NCBI RefSeq assembly: GCF_900116105.1
Contig: NZ_FPAC01000001.1
Location: forward strand, 1,168,862-1,232,861
Reading direction: 5' to 3'
Length of the DNA stretch: 64,000 nt
Origin: Paenibacillus sp. 453mf
Lineage (GTDB): Bacteria > Bacillota > Bacilli > Paenibacillales > Paenibacillaceae
A program made the translations under genes and the position numbers. The notes beneath the pieces were generated by a model, which made no database searches, was not told where the DNA came from, and saw only the letters and a list, made by a program, of their open reading frames with translations. The number at the start of each line of letters is the position of its first letter. Positions within the stretch are counted from its first letter, which is position 1. Positions 54,669 through 63,613 of the stretch are shown piece by piece.

Positions 54669-55595
54669 ATGGGGAAAACATTGATTTTTGGACACAAAAA
54701 TCCGGATACGGACACCATCTGTTCTGCAATTGCCTATGCTGATCTTAAGAGTAAGCTGGGTCTTGAAGTTGAAGCTGTTCGTCTTGGAGAAGTAAATGGT
54801 GAAACACAATTTGCTCTTGAATACTTCAACGTGGATGCACCGCGTTTTGTAGAGACTGTAGCAAATGAAACAAACAGTGTTATTCTGGTTGACCATAACG
54901 AGCGTCAACAAAGCGTAAGCGATATTGATCAGGTTCAAATTACGGAAGTCATTGATCACCACAGAATTGCTAATTTTGAGACAAGCCAGCCCCTCTACTA
55001 TCGCGCCGAGCCAGTGGGCTGCACAGCAACGATTCTTAACAAGCTGTATAAAGAGAACAATGTTGAGATTACGAAACCGATTGCGGGTCTGATGCTGTCT
55101 GCTATTATTTCAGATTCACTTTTGTTTAAATCACCAACATGCACTGAGCAGGATATTGCTGCAGCCAAGGAATTAGCTGATATTGCAGGTGTCGATGCGA
55201 GCGTATACGGTCTTGATATGCTCAAAGCAGGTGCTGATCTTAGCAAAAAATCCGTTCCTCAGCTCCTTACGCTTGATGCGAAGGAATTCTCAATGGGCGG
55301 CTTCAAAGTGGAAATAGCACAAGTTAACACGGTAGATGTCAACGATTTGCTTGTAAAGCAAGCTGAGCTCGAGGCGGTTATCTATCAGACAATTGCTGAG
55401 AAGAATCTCGATCTATTTGTCTTTGTCATTACAGATATCCTGAACAATGACTCTGTTGCGCTTGCACTTGGACATAAGTCTGAAGCAGTTGAGCGTGCGT
55501 ACAATGTCCAGCTTGTGGACAACAAGGCACTTCTGAAAGGCGTCGTATCACGCAAATCTCAGATCGTTCCTGTACTGACAGAAGCATTGTCTTAA
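54669..55595 (+). CDS. ppaC: Manganese-dependent inorganic pyrophosphatase
   Basis: A 308-residue DHH-family pyrophosphatase. [20 protein letters not shown] and VDHNERQQS hold the Mn-binding residues; [13 protein letters not shown] is the DHH motif; a DHHA2 C-terminal domain ends with [19 protein letters not shown] (the SRKxQ motif). It hydrolyses PPi in the cytoplasm. SD ACGGAGG precedes ATG. PPi produced by PPDK elsewhere in the window would be one substrate source (inference). Confidence 0.95.
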   Translation: MGKTLIFGHKNPDTDTICSAIAYADLKSKLGLEVEAVRLGEVNGETQFALEYFNVDAPRFVETVANETNSVILVDHNERQQSVSDIDQVQITEVIDHHRIANFETSQPLYYRAEPVGCTATILNKLYKENNVEITKPIAGLMLSAIISDSLLFKSPTCTEQDIAAAKELADIAGVDASVYGLDMLKAGADLSKKSVPQLLTLDAKEFSMGGFKVEIAQVNTVDVNDLLVKQAELEAVIYQTIAEKNLDLFVFVITDILNNDSVALALGHKSEAVERAYNVQLVDNKALLKGVVSRKSQIVPVLTEALS

Positions 55596-55614
55596 TATTC
55601 TGCTCCAAAATAAT

Positions 55615-55665
55615 AGGGTTGTTCTAATCGCAGTCACACTGCATTAGGACAACCCTTTATTTTTC
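55615..55665. terminator. Bidirectional terminator
   Basis: 14-bp stem AGGGTTGTTCTAAT / ATTAGGACAACCCT with an inner GCAG / CTGC pair, followed by TTTATTTTT; separates convergent genes. Confidence 0.9.
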
Positions 55666-55690
55666 TTGAGAGATCATCTTTCTATCATTT

Positions 55691-56890
55691 CTACAGCTGG
55701 AAGGCACGGCACACGTTAAGTGCGCACCCTGTAATGACTGCGTCTTCTTTCAGGTTCCCTTTCGAGAATACAGGTTCATACCTTGGATAATAGAAGGTAT
55801 TCTTCCTGGCGATATGAGTTGCTGTATCAAAGTAGAGCGAGTTGTAATTCACCAAGGTTCCACCTAATATAACAATCTCCGGATGAAACATATTTATTAA
55901 ATTGGCGAGTCCAATACCAAAATAGACAGCAGACTGCTCAAATATTTCACGTGCGAATGGATCTTCTGCATCCAGTGCTTTGAGAAGATGCTCGAACTGA
56001 ATTCGATCGGGAGACAATGGGCTGAGTAAGGGACCGAGCGCTCTTCCTGCCTTGGCTTGTGATCGTGCAGTTCTCTCAAGTGCTTGGATAGAGGCGTATG
56101 CCTCTAGTGCTCCATAATTGCCGATAGGACCAAGTCTCTGACCATCCATGTGCACGATCATTTGACCGATGGAGCCTTCAGTATCAACGGTACCATGGAC
56201 AATTTGGCCTTGAGACATAATGGCGGATCTGAGGCTGACTCCGGCATGAACATACAGTGCATGTTGAATACCTTGATCACGCATCGCCCAAGCTTCCCCA
56301 ATAAGCGCAGCGTTAACTCCGTTCTCCAGATAAGCCTTCCAGCCTGTGGCATTCTCGAGTTGCTGACATATGGGGATATTACGCCAGCCTGATGCCGGAA
56401 AGTATAATGGGTCCAGAATGGTCCCCTTGTTCCGATCAACCGGTCCGACGGCACCGATACCAATACCTAATATTTGTGAAGGTTCAAGCTGATGATCCTT
56501 GAGAAAGCTCCTCATATGCCCAGCAGCAAATTCAACAAAACGCTCGGGTGTCATTGATTCATCCATCCGCCAGCGCATCACGGATTTTGGATTCATAGCC
56601 ATGTCAAACAGACCGAGTGTGGAAGAGAACCGGGAAATTTCCAGTCCGAATATGTATTTATAATCAGGTTCGATCTGATAAAGAATGGGACGACGACCGC
56701 CGCTGGAAGCGCCGAGGCTTGCCGCCTGAATAAGACCTTCGCTTGTCATCTCCTCAAGCATGCGGGTAAGTGTACTGCTCGTTAGTGAAAAAGCATCTAA
56801 TAGTTCAGCTTTGGAAATAGGACCATGCTCAGCAATCCAGGAATAGATCAATTTTTTATTTGATTGTAATACAGGTTCTTTTTTGTTCAT
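55691..56890 (-). CDS. ROK family transcriptional regulator
   Basis: A 399-residue XylR/NagC-like protein. N-terminal winged HTH (GPISKAELLDAFSLTSSTLT with RMLEEMTSEGLIQ) and a C-terminal ROK domain with ILGIGIGAVGPVDRNKG, ALYVHAGVSLRSAIMSQGQI and an IVILGGTLVNYNS ATP-site-like element. The classical ROK zinc cysteine cluster is not visible, as in many regulators. It is divergent from the FGE gene and may control it or itself. Sugar ligand unknown. Confidence 0.88.
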   Translation of the reverse strand: MNKKEPVLQSNKKLIYSWIAEHGPISKAELLDAFSLTSSTLTRMLEEMTSEGLIQAASLGASSGGRRPILYQIEPDYKYIFGLEISRFSSTLGLFDMAMNPKSVMRWRMDESMTPERFVEFAAGHMRSFLKDHQLEPSQILGIGIGAVGPVDRNKGTILDPLYFPASGWRNIPICQQLENATGWKAYLENGVNAALIGEAWAMRDQGIQHALYVHAGVSLRSAIMSQGQIVHGTVDTEGSIGQMIVHMDGQRLGPIGNYGALEAYASIQALERTARSQAKAGRALGPLLSPLSPDRIQFEHLLKALDAEDPFAREIFEQSAVYFGIGLANLINMFHPEIVILGGTLVNYNSLYFDTATHIARKNTFYYPRYEPVFSKGNLKEDAVITGCALNVCRAFQL

Positions 56891-56935
56891 GAACGTCGCT
56901 GCTCCAATGAATGAGGTTATTTTTCACTCTAGATA

Positions 56936-56950
56936 TGATAACGATTATAA
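56936..56950. promoter_or_regulatory. Palindromic box in ROK/FGE divergent region
   Basis: TGATAACGATTATAA resembles the Fur-type box TGATAATNATTATCA at about 12 of 15 positions and is partly palindromic. It could be a metal-regulator box or the ROK operator. The rest of this 202-bp gap has no clear promoter. Confidence 0.25.
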
Positions 56951-57092
56951 CTCAGATAAGAGACAATGACCATGTAACTTACATACGGTCTAAATGGATT
57001 AAACTCCAAAATTGGAAAAAGGTGATAGGATAATTAAATGGAGGTAAGCATGAGGCTATTAACACATTAATAGAAGGAAGTGACTAGAGACG

Positions 57093-58058
57093 ATGCAGAA
57101 TAAAGGCTGCTGTTCAGCCAGTAGTTCTTCACACTCGGTGCATAGTGAGGTAGATATTCAAGTTCAATATAAACAGAAGACTGATAAGCCCTCTTCAGCC
57201 ATAATTCATATGAATTGGACTGATATTCCGGCAGGCTCTTTTGTTATGGGATCGGACACGTCAGAAGGTTTTCCAAGTGATGGTGAAGGGCCTGTTCGAG
57301 AGGTGTACGTCGATTCCTTTCGTATGTCAGCCTTTACCGTTACGAATGAACAATTCAGACAATTTATTGAATCTACAGGGTATGTAACGGAGGCTGAGAG
57401 ATATGGCTGGTCTTACGTATTCCATCTGTTTGTCTCTGAGGAGACCAGACAGCAGGTGCGAAGCACGCCTCAACAGGTGCCTTGGTGGTATGTCGTAGAA
57501 GGGGCAGACTGGAAACGGCCAGAGGGGCCCGATTCAAACATTGTGGACCGGCTTAATCATCCGGTTGTACATATCACTTGGAATGATGCCATGGCTTATT
57601 GTGCTTGGTCAGGAACTAGACTACCGACAGAGGCGGAATGGGAGTATGCGGCTCGGGGCGGGTTGAAGCGGAAGACATATCCTTGGGGTGATTTGCTGAA
57701 ACAGGGTGGAAGGCATATGTGCAACATATGGCAGGGGAAGTTCCCAGTCAAAAATAATGCAAGTGATGGCTATATTGGCACTGCTCCTGTGGACTCTTAT
57801 GAGCCAAACGGATATGGGTTATATAACGTCGCAGGAAATGTGTGGGAATGGTGTGCAGATTGGTTCACTCCGGAGTATCATCGTGAAACGTCAGCCGACA
57901 ATCCCCTGTATCAAATGGAAACAGGCAGAAGGTCGATGCGCGGCGGTTCCTATCTGTGTCACCGGTCTTACTGTAACCGCTACCGAGTCGCAGCACGTAG
58001 CAGCAACACGCCAGACAGCTCAACAGGAAATTTGGGTTTTCGCGTCATCCTAAACTAA
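57093..58058 (+). CDS. Formylglycine-generating enzyme (sulfatase-modifying factor)
   Basis: A 321-residue FGE-sulfatase domain protein. PAGSFVMGSDTSEGFPSDGE and GPVREVYVDSF open the fold; RLPTEAEWEYAARGG and NVWEWCADWFTPEYH are typical. The Cu-binding active-site cysteines are both present in RGGSYLCHRSYCNRYRVAAR (Cys289, Cys294), followed by SSNTPDSSTGNLGFRV. This separates true FGE from the many inactive domain relatives. It converts Cys in CxPxR sulfatases to formylglycine with O2. No Cys-type sulfatase is in the window. N-terminus has an unusual CCSASSSSHS stretch. Confidence 0.9.
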   Translation: MQNKGCCSASSSSHSVHSEVDIQVQYKQKTDKPSSAIIHMNWTDIPAGSFVMGSDTSEGFPSDGEGPVREVYVDSFRMSAFTVTNEQFRQFIESTGYVTEAERYGWSYVFHLFVSEETRQQVRSTPQQVPWWYVVEGADWKRPEGPDSNIVDRLNHPVVHITWNDAMAYCAWSGTRLPTEAEWEYAARGGLKRKTYPWGDLLKQGGRHMCNIWQGKFPVKNNASDGYIGTAPVDSYEPNGYGLYNVAGNVWEWCADWFTPEYHRETSADNPLYQMETGRRSMRGGSYLCHRSYCNRYRVAARSSNTPDSSTGNLGFRVILN

Positions 58059-58131
58059 AAAATACGGCAGGCCCTAAGCATACTTAAGGGCTGCCGAAAT
58101 TCTCGATTATTATAATATTGTTAAATGTTCT

Positions 58132-59460
58132 CTAGCCTACCGCCTGAGGGGTCAATTCGAGCTCAATCTCCTCGGGTGCTTTTTTAAATTCGACCTTCTT
58201 GACGCGGTTGCGTCCTACTTCTTTGACGGTGAAGACCATTCCTTCGTGATAATGGGTATGGCCGACTTTGGGGTTCATTAATATGGTGAACAGCCAGCCG
58301 CCAATCGTATCGGCGGTTTCTAGATCGAAGTGCAGGCCTGTGAGGTCAGCAATTTGATCCAATTGAATCTTGCCATCTACAATATAATGCATTTCTCCGA
58401 TCTGTTCGATTTCCTTACGCTCCTCGGAGTCAAATTCATCACGAATTTCGCCGACGATTTCTTCGAGGATGTCCTCAATCGTGATGAGCCCGGCTGTACC
58501 GCCGAATTCATCAACAATGACAGCCAGGTGCACCTGTTCTTTTTGCATTCTTTTTAATAGTTCATTCACAGGAGTTGCTTCTGAGACAGACAGTACAGGA
58601 TGCATAAACTGCTTCAAATCAAACGTTTCATTCTCTCTATAATTCAGGAACAGCTGCTTCGTATTAATCATCCCTACGATCTGATCCTTGCCTTGGTGAG
58701 CAACAGGAAAGCGCGTATATTGTTCTCTGTGGATGATGCTCATGTTCTCTTCGAGTGTATTGTTGGTGTACAAGCAAACCATATCGGTACGAGGAATCAT
58801 GATCTCTTTGGCAAGCTTCTCGTCAAAAGCAAATATACGGTTTACATATCCATATTCCGTATTGTTGATTTTACCGCTTTGGTAGCTCTCGGATAATATA
58901 ATCTGAATCTCTTCTTCCGAGTGTGCATCCTCGTGCTCCTTCACAGGCTTTAGGCCAAACATTTGAACAAGCTTGTTAGCCGAGCCGTTAAGCAGCCAAA
59001 TAAACGGATACATAATTTTATAGAACAACATAATCGGTCTTGCAACTAGAAATGTGATTGCTTCGGCTTTTTGAATAGCCAGCGTCTTCGGAGCAAGTTC
59101 ACCTACAACGACATGTAGGAATGTAACGATCGCAAATGCAATAATGAAAGAGAAGAGATGAACTAATTCATCGGGAGCACCCAGGCGTGCAAACAACGGT
59201 TCAATCATAATCGCGACAGTGGGTTCACCTAACCATCCAAGTCCTAACGCTGTAATGGTAATGCCTAGCTGACATGCGGATAAATAACCATCCAGATTCG
59301 TCGTTACCTTCTGTACGGCAAGGGCGCCTCTGCGTCCTTCAAGCACCAGCTGGTCGACACGGCTCGGCCTGAGCTTAATGATCGCAAATTCGGTTGCAAC
59401 GAAGAATGCGGTTAGTACAATGAGTATTGCAAACAAGAATAAATTCAGTCCTATACCCAT
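58132..59460 (-). CDS. CNNM/HlyC-type membrane protein with CBS pair
   Basis: A 442-residue protein with an N-terminal DUF21 (CNNM) membrane domain of about four helices (NLFLFAILIVLTAFFVATEF, AITALGLGWLGEPT), a CBS pair (about 205-330, MIPRTDMVCLYTNNTLEENM, VIVDEFGGTAGLITIEDILE) and a CorC_HlyC C-terminal domain (MHYIVDGKIQLDQIADLTGL). Family members act in Mg2+ or other cation efflux; the haemolysin label is historical. It stands alone on the minus strand. Confidence 0.92.
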   Translation of the reverse strand: MGIGLNLFLFAILIVLTAFFVATEFAIIKLRPSRVDQLVLEGRRGALAVQKVTTNLDGYLSACQLGITITALGLGWLGEPTVAIMIEPLFARLGAPDELVHLFSFIIAFAIVTFLHVVVGELAPKTLAIQKAEAITFLVARPIMLFYKIMYPFIWLLNGSANKLVQMFGLKPVKEHEDAHSEEEIQIILSESYQSGKINNTEYGYVNRIFAFDEKLAKEIMIPRTDMVCLYTNNTLEENMSIIHREQYTRFPVAHQGKDQIVGMINTKQLFLNYRENETFDLKQFMHPVLSVSEATPVNELLKRMQKEQVHLAVIVDEFGGTAGLITIEDILEEIVGEIRDEFDSEERKEIEQIGEMHYIVDGKIQLDQIADLTGLHFDLETADTIGGWLFTILMNPKVGHTHYHEGMVFTVKEVGRNRVKKVEFKKAPEEIELELTPQAVG

Positions 59461-59718
59461 TAGAGTTCTTCACAATCCTTTTTTATAAATTTGAGTTCAT
59501 ATGAACTAATATACAGAACTTATCCTGTGATTATCAATGGTCTGTAGAGTTTATAATAGACCGTATGAGGTTAATTTGGCCCCAAAAGGAAGTTAGACGC
59601 CATATTCCCTTAACCAGACCTCTCTTTACAAGGTTATACGTTCGGCGTAATATAATTCCATGTGATTTTTAAACGTACCGGAATCAATTTCATAACACAC
59701 GCAAGGGAGGTCCATTAG

Positions 59719-60453
59719 ATGACAGAGTTATTCTCACTTACTCGCTCTGAAATGGCACAATTGCTGCTGTCCATCGAAGGACAACATACAGAAACACCCC
59801 TGGCTATGCTTCAAAAAGCATGGAATAAGCATCATCCGTCGGAAGTGGAGAATGGCAATAAACTCCCCGCATTTCTGTCGACTTCTTTACCGCCTATATT
59901 AGAGAAGCTCATCAAGGGCAATCGTGCAGCTGGATTCTCATTACAGGAAATTGCTTCACTCGGTCAGCTTGTTGAATATTCCAACGTTTCTATTACATCC
60001 ATGCAAAATTGGGTGAAACGGGACTTTAAAGAATATCTGTCATCTCCGAAGATCGGGAAAAAGTATTCCATTAATCAAGCCTCACTATTGTTTATCATTG
60101 ATGATCTTAAATCTGTGCTTGATTTTGAGTCTATACGTCATTTATTTGAAGGCGTATTTAACCAGCCGGAGCGCGATGATGACGATCTGGTTAGTCCACT
60201 GAAATTGTACAGTACCTATGCTGAACTGTTCGAACAGCTTGACGGCCAATATGATCAAACGATCCATACGGATAAGACAGTGGAGGAAGAAATACGCTCA
60301 GCGGCCAATAAGATGGCGGGCCAGTTTACTCATTTGTCTGAGAAGCAGCATCTAATTGTGCGAAATATTTTATTCATCGCCACATTATCGATCCAAACCA
60401 CTTATCTGTATTCTCTGTCCAGACGCTATTTGAATGCCACCTTATTTTTATAA
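59719..60453 (+). CDS. DUF1836 domain-containing protein
   Basis: A 244-residue protein. The central part LGQLVEYSNVSITSMQNWVK followed by RDFKEYLSSPKIGKKYSINQ is diagnostic of DUF1836, with a MerR-like helix pattern that suggests DNA binding. The C-terminal half is helical and amphipathic. SD GGGAGG precedes ATG 59719. Function unknown. The 258 bp upstream show no clear regulatory element. Confidence 0.83.
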   Translation: MTELFSLTRSEMAQLLLSIEGQHTETPLAMLQKAWNKHHPSEVENGNKLPAFLSTSLPPILEKLIKGNRAAGFSLQEIASLGQLVEYSNVSITSMQNWVKRDFKEYLSSPKIGKKYSINQASLLFIIDDLKSVLDFESIRHLFEGVFNQPERDDDDLVSPLKLYSTYAELFEQLDGQYDQTIHTDKTVEEEIRSAANKMAGQFTHLSEKQHLIVRNILFIATLSIQTTYLYSLSRRYLNATLFL

Positions 60454-60459
60454 ATATAC

Positions 60460-60520
60460 AAAAAAAGACAGTCCTCGTACAAAAGTTTAGTTTTTGTACA
60501 CGACTGTCTGATTTTTTGGT
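60460..60520. terminator. Bidirectional terminator
   Basis: Arms AGACAGT / ACTGTCT and GTACAAAA / TTTTGTAC form a long interrupted hairpin, with A-run before and T-run after. It serves both the DUF1836 gene and the convergent small gene. Confidence 0.85.
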
Positions 60521-60537
60521 AATTCATTTTTGGTTAG

Positions 60538-60756
60538 TTACCTTTCATTCCATCCGCCAATAATACTCGAGAGCAACATACACTCCTCATCCTCCAGCTC
60601 GGCAATAAAGATGAGGCTCTCATGATCCTCTGGATCGGAACAGTAAATTTCACGTCGTCCATCCTCATGATGAACAATGATGAAATTGGAACCTGCTTTC
60701 GTCTCCAATTGATACTTCATCCCTACACCAGGCAATTCAGATTTGAGAAGTTCCAT
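60538..60756 (-). CDS. Stand-alone KhtT N-terminal-domain protein
   Basis: A 72-residue protein closely matching the N-terminal domain of KhtT, the regulatory subunit of the KhtTU K+/H+ antiporter: ELPGVGMKYQLETKAGSNFI, IIVHHEDGRREIY and SSIIGG. In KhtT this is followed by a c-di-AMP-binding RCK_C domain; here the protein stops after IIGGWNER. No KhtU antiporter gene is in the window. SD AAGGGG precedes ATG. It is either a true small protein or a relic of a longer gene. Confidence 0.8.
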   Translation of the reverse strand: MELLKSELPGVGMKYQLETKAGSNFIIVHHEDGRREIYCSDPEDHESLIFIAELEDEECMLLSSIIGGWNER

Positions 60757-60935
60757 GGGAATAATCCCCTTTCTTAGCTTTAATTCTTATTCTAGTTCAT
60801 ACACTCAAAGCCGTATTTTACTATCTGTGTACATGTAATGCAAGCCAAATGCATTATATTTTTTGTGAAAATACAAAAATGGCCATAGTCGACATATCCT
60901 GAGGAGATTAGGGGTAAAACGTCATAAACCTCTGT

Positions 60936-60965
60936 TTGTCAAGAGCTATTGCAATTGTTTATAAT
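60936..60965 (+). promoter_or_regulatory. Putative sigma-A promoter of glgCD
   Basis: TTGTCA (60936-60941), 18-bp spacer, TATAAT (60960-60965). It gives a leader of about 255 nt before glgC. I saw no terminator hairpin or known riboswitch core in that leader. The remaining gap (60757-60935) shows nothing recognisable. Confidence 0.5.
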
Positions 60966-61228
60966 AAAATAGAAATGATTTAATTTTATAATACCTATTA
61001 ATGTGTTATGAAATTAAATCAGATGTGTAAATATTCTTAAGATTCTTCACTCTCTTAGTTTAACCTCATGCATCAAGTGCTTACCGCTATTTACCACTTC
61101 TTCTGAGTTAACATCGTTCCTTACCTTCTTTACAAACAAACATACATTACATTACAACTTCATACCTGCGTATTCACTTCATTAGAAGCAGCTACAGTTA
61201 CTCATACTGATCTTGAGGAGGCTCTTCC

Positions 61229-62371
61229 ATGAATAAAAAAGAAGTGGTGGCCATGTTGCTGGCCGGAGGACAAGGTAAACGTTTGAAAGGTCTGACCAAA
61301 ACTTTAGCCAAGCCTGCGGTTTATTTTGGAGGAACCTATCGTATTATTGATTTTCCGCTTAGTAATTGTGCCAACTCCGGGATTGATACTGTCGGTGTAC
61401 TCACTCAGTATGAGCCGCTGATTCTCCATTCCTATGTCGGTATAGGCAGTGATTGGGACCTTAACCGGCGTAAAGGAGGTGTCTTTGTCCTTCCTCCGCA
61501 TGAACGTGAAGGGAGCAACAGCTGGTATCGGGGAACGGCGGATGCGATTTATCGCAATATCCATTTTGTCGAACAGTTTGATCCCGAGCATGTTCTGATA
61601 TTGTCAGGCGATCATATCTACAAGATGAACTACGACGCGATGCTGCAGTACCATAAAGAGAGGGATTCGGATTGTACCATATCCGTGATTGACGTCCCAT
61701 TATCTGATGCAAGTCGATTTGGATTACTAAATACGAATGATAATTACGAAATATCTGAATTTGAAGAAAAGCCGGCGATGCCGCGCAGTACGCTTGCTTC
61801 CATGGGGGTGTACCTGTTCAAATGGTCTGTACTCCGTCAGCATTTGCTCGAAAGCGAGCAGGACCCGAATTCAACGTATGATTTTGGGAAAGACATCATT
61901 CCTCTTCTGCTCCGCAATGAGAAAAGGCTGTTTGCATATCCTTTTGACGGTTATTGGAAAGATGTCGGTACCGTTCAAAGTCTATGGGAGGCCAATATGG
62001 ACCTCTTGGTAGACGATCCTCCTTTAAATTTGAATGATCCGAAGTGGCGGATATTTTCCCGTAATCCCAATGAACCTGCATGTTACATTTCGAAGGAAGC
62101 ACAAGTACGCAGCAGTATCGTTAATGAAGGCTGTGTTGTTCACGGGGATGTGAACAGGTCTGTATTATTTTATGGCGTTGAGGTTGGAGAGGGAAGCGAA
62201 ATTACAGATTCGGTAATCATGCCTAAGGTGAAGATTGGGAAGAATGTCAAGATCCATAAAGCCATCGTAAGTGAAAATATGATCATCGGAGATGGTACTA
62301 CGATCGGTGGAGAGGATCAGGATGAAATATTGCTCGTAGATGAAGCTTACAGATCGTTTGAAATAATATGA
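61229..62371 (+). CDS. glgC: Glucose-1-phosphate adenylyltransferase, catalytic subunit
   Basis: A 380-residue ADP-glucose pyrophosphorylase. It has the catalytic loop [20 protein letters not shown] with [58 protein letters not shown] and a left-handed helix C-terminus ([19 protein letters not shown]). It makes ADP-glucose for glycogen. SD TTGAGGAGG precedes ATG. It couples to glgD. Confidence 0.95.
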   Translation: MNKKEVVAMLLAGGQGKRLKGLTKTLAKPAVYFGGTYRIIDFPLSNCANSGIDTVGVLTQYEPLILHSYVGIGSDWDLNRRKGGVFVLPPHEREGSNSWYRGTADAIYRNIHFVEQFDPEHVLILSGDHIYKMNYDAMLQYHKERDSDCTISVIDVPLSDASRFGLLNTNDNYEISEFEEKPAMPRSTLASMGVYLFKWSVLRQHLLESEQDPNSTYDFGKDIIPLLLRNEKRLFAYPFDGYWKDVGTVQSLWEANMDLLVDDPPLNLNDPKWRIFSRNPNEPACYISKEAQVRSSIVNEGCVVHGDVNRSVLFYGVEVGEGSEITDSVIMPKVKIGKNVKIHKAIVSENMIIGDGTTIGGEDQDEILLVDEAYRSFEII

Positions 62372-62391
62372 ACAGGGACGGTGGCCGATAT

Positions 62392-63492
62392 ATGCAACAG
62401 CTCATGGGTGTAGTGAACTTGGATCATGAACTCGATTTGATGAACGAATTAACTTATTTTCGCTGCGGCGCAGCCGTTCCATTCGCAGGCAGGTATCGTC
62501 TGATCGATTTTGTCCTGTCCAACATGATGCATTCTGGAGTTCATAACATCGCGTTGTTTGTCCGCCGAAAATATCGATCCCTAATGGATCATTTAGGGGA
62601 AGGAGCGCCATGGGACTTGGATCGCAAGAATGGAGGATTGTTCATATTGCCACCGGATTGGAATGATCCTACCGACAGGTCCAAGGGAGACTTACAGCAT
62701 TTTCATAACAATCGTGATTTTTTCATGAGAGGGACTGGAACGCATATTATTCATACCGGCAGCCAGCATCTCTATACAGCTGATTATAGAGAGATGTTTA
62801 ATAATCATATGGAGACACAGGCTGACATCACCTTGCTGTATAAAAGAGTAGATGAAATCCTCCCCGAACATGCTTCATGCATCCGGATGGATGTGGACAA
62901 CGGATGGGTCACAGGGATGCATGGGGAAGGTGGACATCCTAATATCTATTTGGGTGCATTTATTGTGGAGAAGCAGCTATTCTTGAAATTAATAGAACAC
63001 TGTATTGCTCATGGCCAGAACCATTTCTTTCGAGATGGAATTCAGAACAACCTGGCCAATCTCAAAATCGCTGCTTATGCTTATAACGGATATCATGCCG
63101 TGATTAACTCCGTAGACAGCTATTATCGCAATAGTCTGGAGCTGCTTCAGCAAGAACAATACAACCAGCTGTTTAAATATCATGAGGTGCATACCAAGAT
63201 TAAGTATGAACCGCCAACTCGTTATTTAGAGCATGCAGAAGTCAATAATTCCTTGATTGCGAACGGATGCGTTATTGGAGGAACCGTGGAGAACAGCATC
63301 ATTTTCAGAGGAGTTAAAATACATAGCGGGGCGCAAATACGCAACTCGATTATTATGCAGAAATGCGTAATTGAGGAGAATGCGGTGCTTGAGAACGTGA
63401 TATTGGATAAGGATGTACACTTATCTGTGGATCGCAAGCTGATCGGTGATGTTAAGAAGCCTTATGTGATTGCGAAGAGCAGCCAAATCTAA
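62392..63492 (+). CDS. glgD: Glucose-1-phosphate adenylyltransferase, GlgD regulatory subunit
   Basis: A 366-residue GlgD. It keeps the fold (GRYRLIDFVLSNMMHSGVHN, HIIHTGSQHLYTADYREMFN, C-terminal hexapeptide repeats) but lacks the GGxGxRL catalytic loop of GlgC, as expected for the modulatory subunit. ATG 62368 would overlap the glgC stop (ATGA), while ATG 62392 behind GGTGG matches the usual QLMGVVNLDHE start. Start undecided; 62392 is preferred. GlgA and GlgB are not in the window. Confidence 0.92.
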   Translation: MQQLMGVVNLDHELDLMNELTYFRCGAAVPFAGRYRLIDFVLSNMMHSGVHNIALFVRRKYRSLMDHLGEGAPWDLDRKNGGLFILPPDWNDPTDRSKGDLQHFHNNRDFFMRGTGTHIIHTGSQHLYTADYREMFNNHMETQADITLLYKRVDEILPEHASCIRMDVDNGWVTGMHGEGGHPNIYLGAFIVEKQLFLKLIEHCIAHGQNHFFRDGIQNNLANLKIAAYAYNGYHAVINSVDSYYRNSLELLQQEQYNQLFKYHEVHTKIKYEPPTRYLEHAEVNNSLIANGCVIGGTVENSIIFRGVKIHSGAQIRNSIIMQKCVIEENAVLENVILDKDVHLSVDRKLIGDVKKPYVIAKSSQI

Positions 63493-63530
63493 ACGCTATG
63501 CTTCATGCGGGCTGAGCAGGCGTACACAGC

Positions 63531-63561
63531 AGAAGGTCCAGGAATCATTCCTGGACCTTCT
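63531..63561. terminator. Perfect 15-bp palindrome between convergent genes
   Basis: AGAAGGTCCAGGAAT and ATTCCTGGACCTTCT flank a single C. There is no strong T-run on either side, so termination is likely but not typical. Confidence 0.6.
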
Positions 63562-63613
63562 ATCATGGCTATACGCTTATGTTGTTTGAGAAATAATAGA
63601 TCGGGTAATGTAA

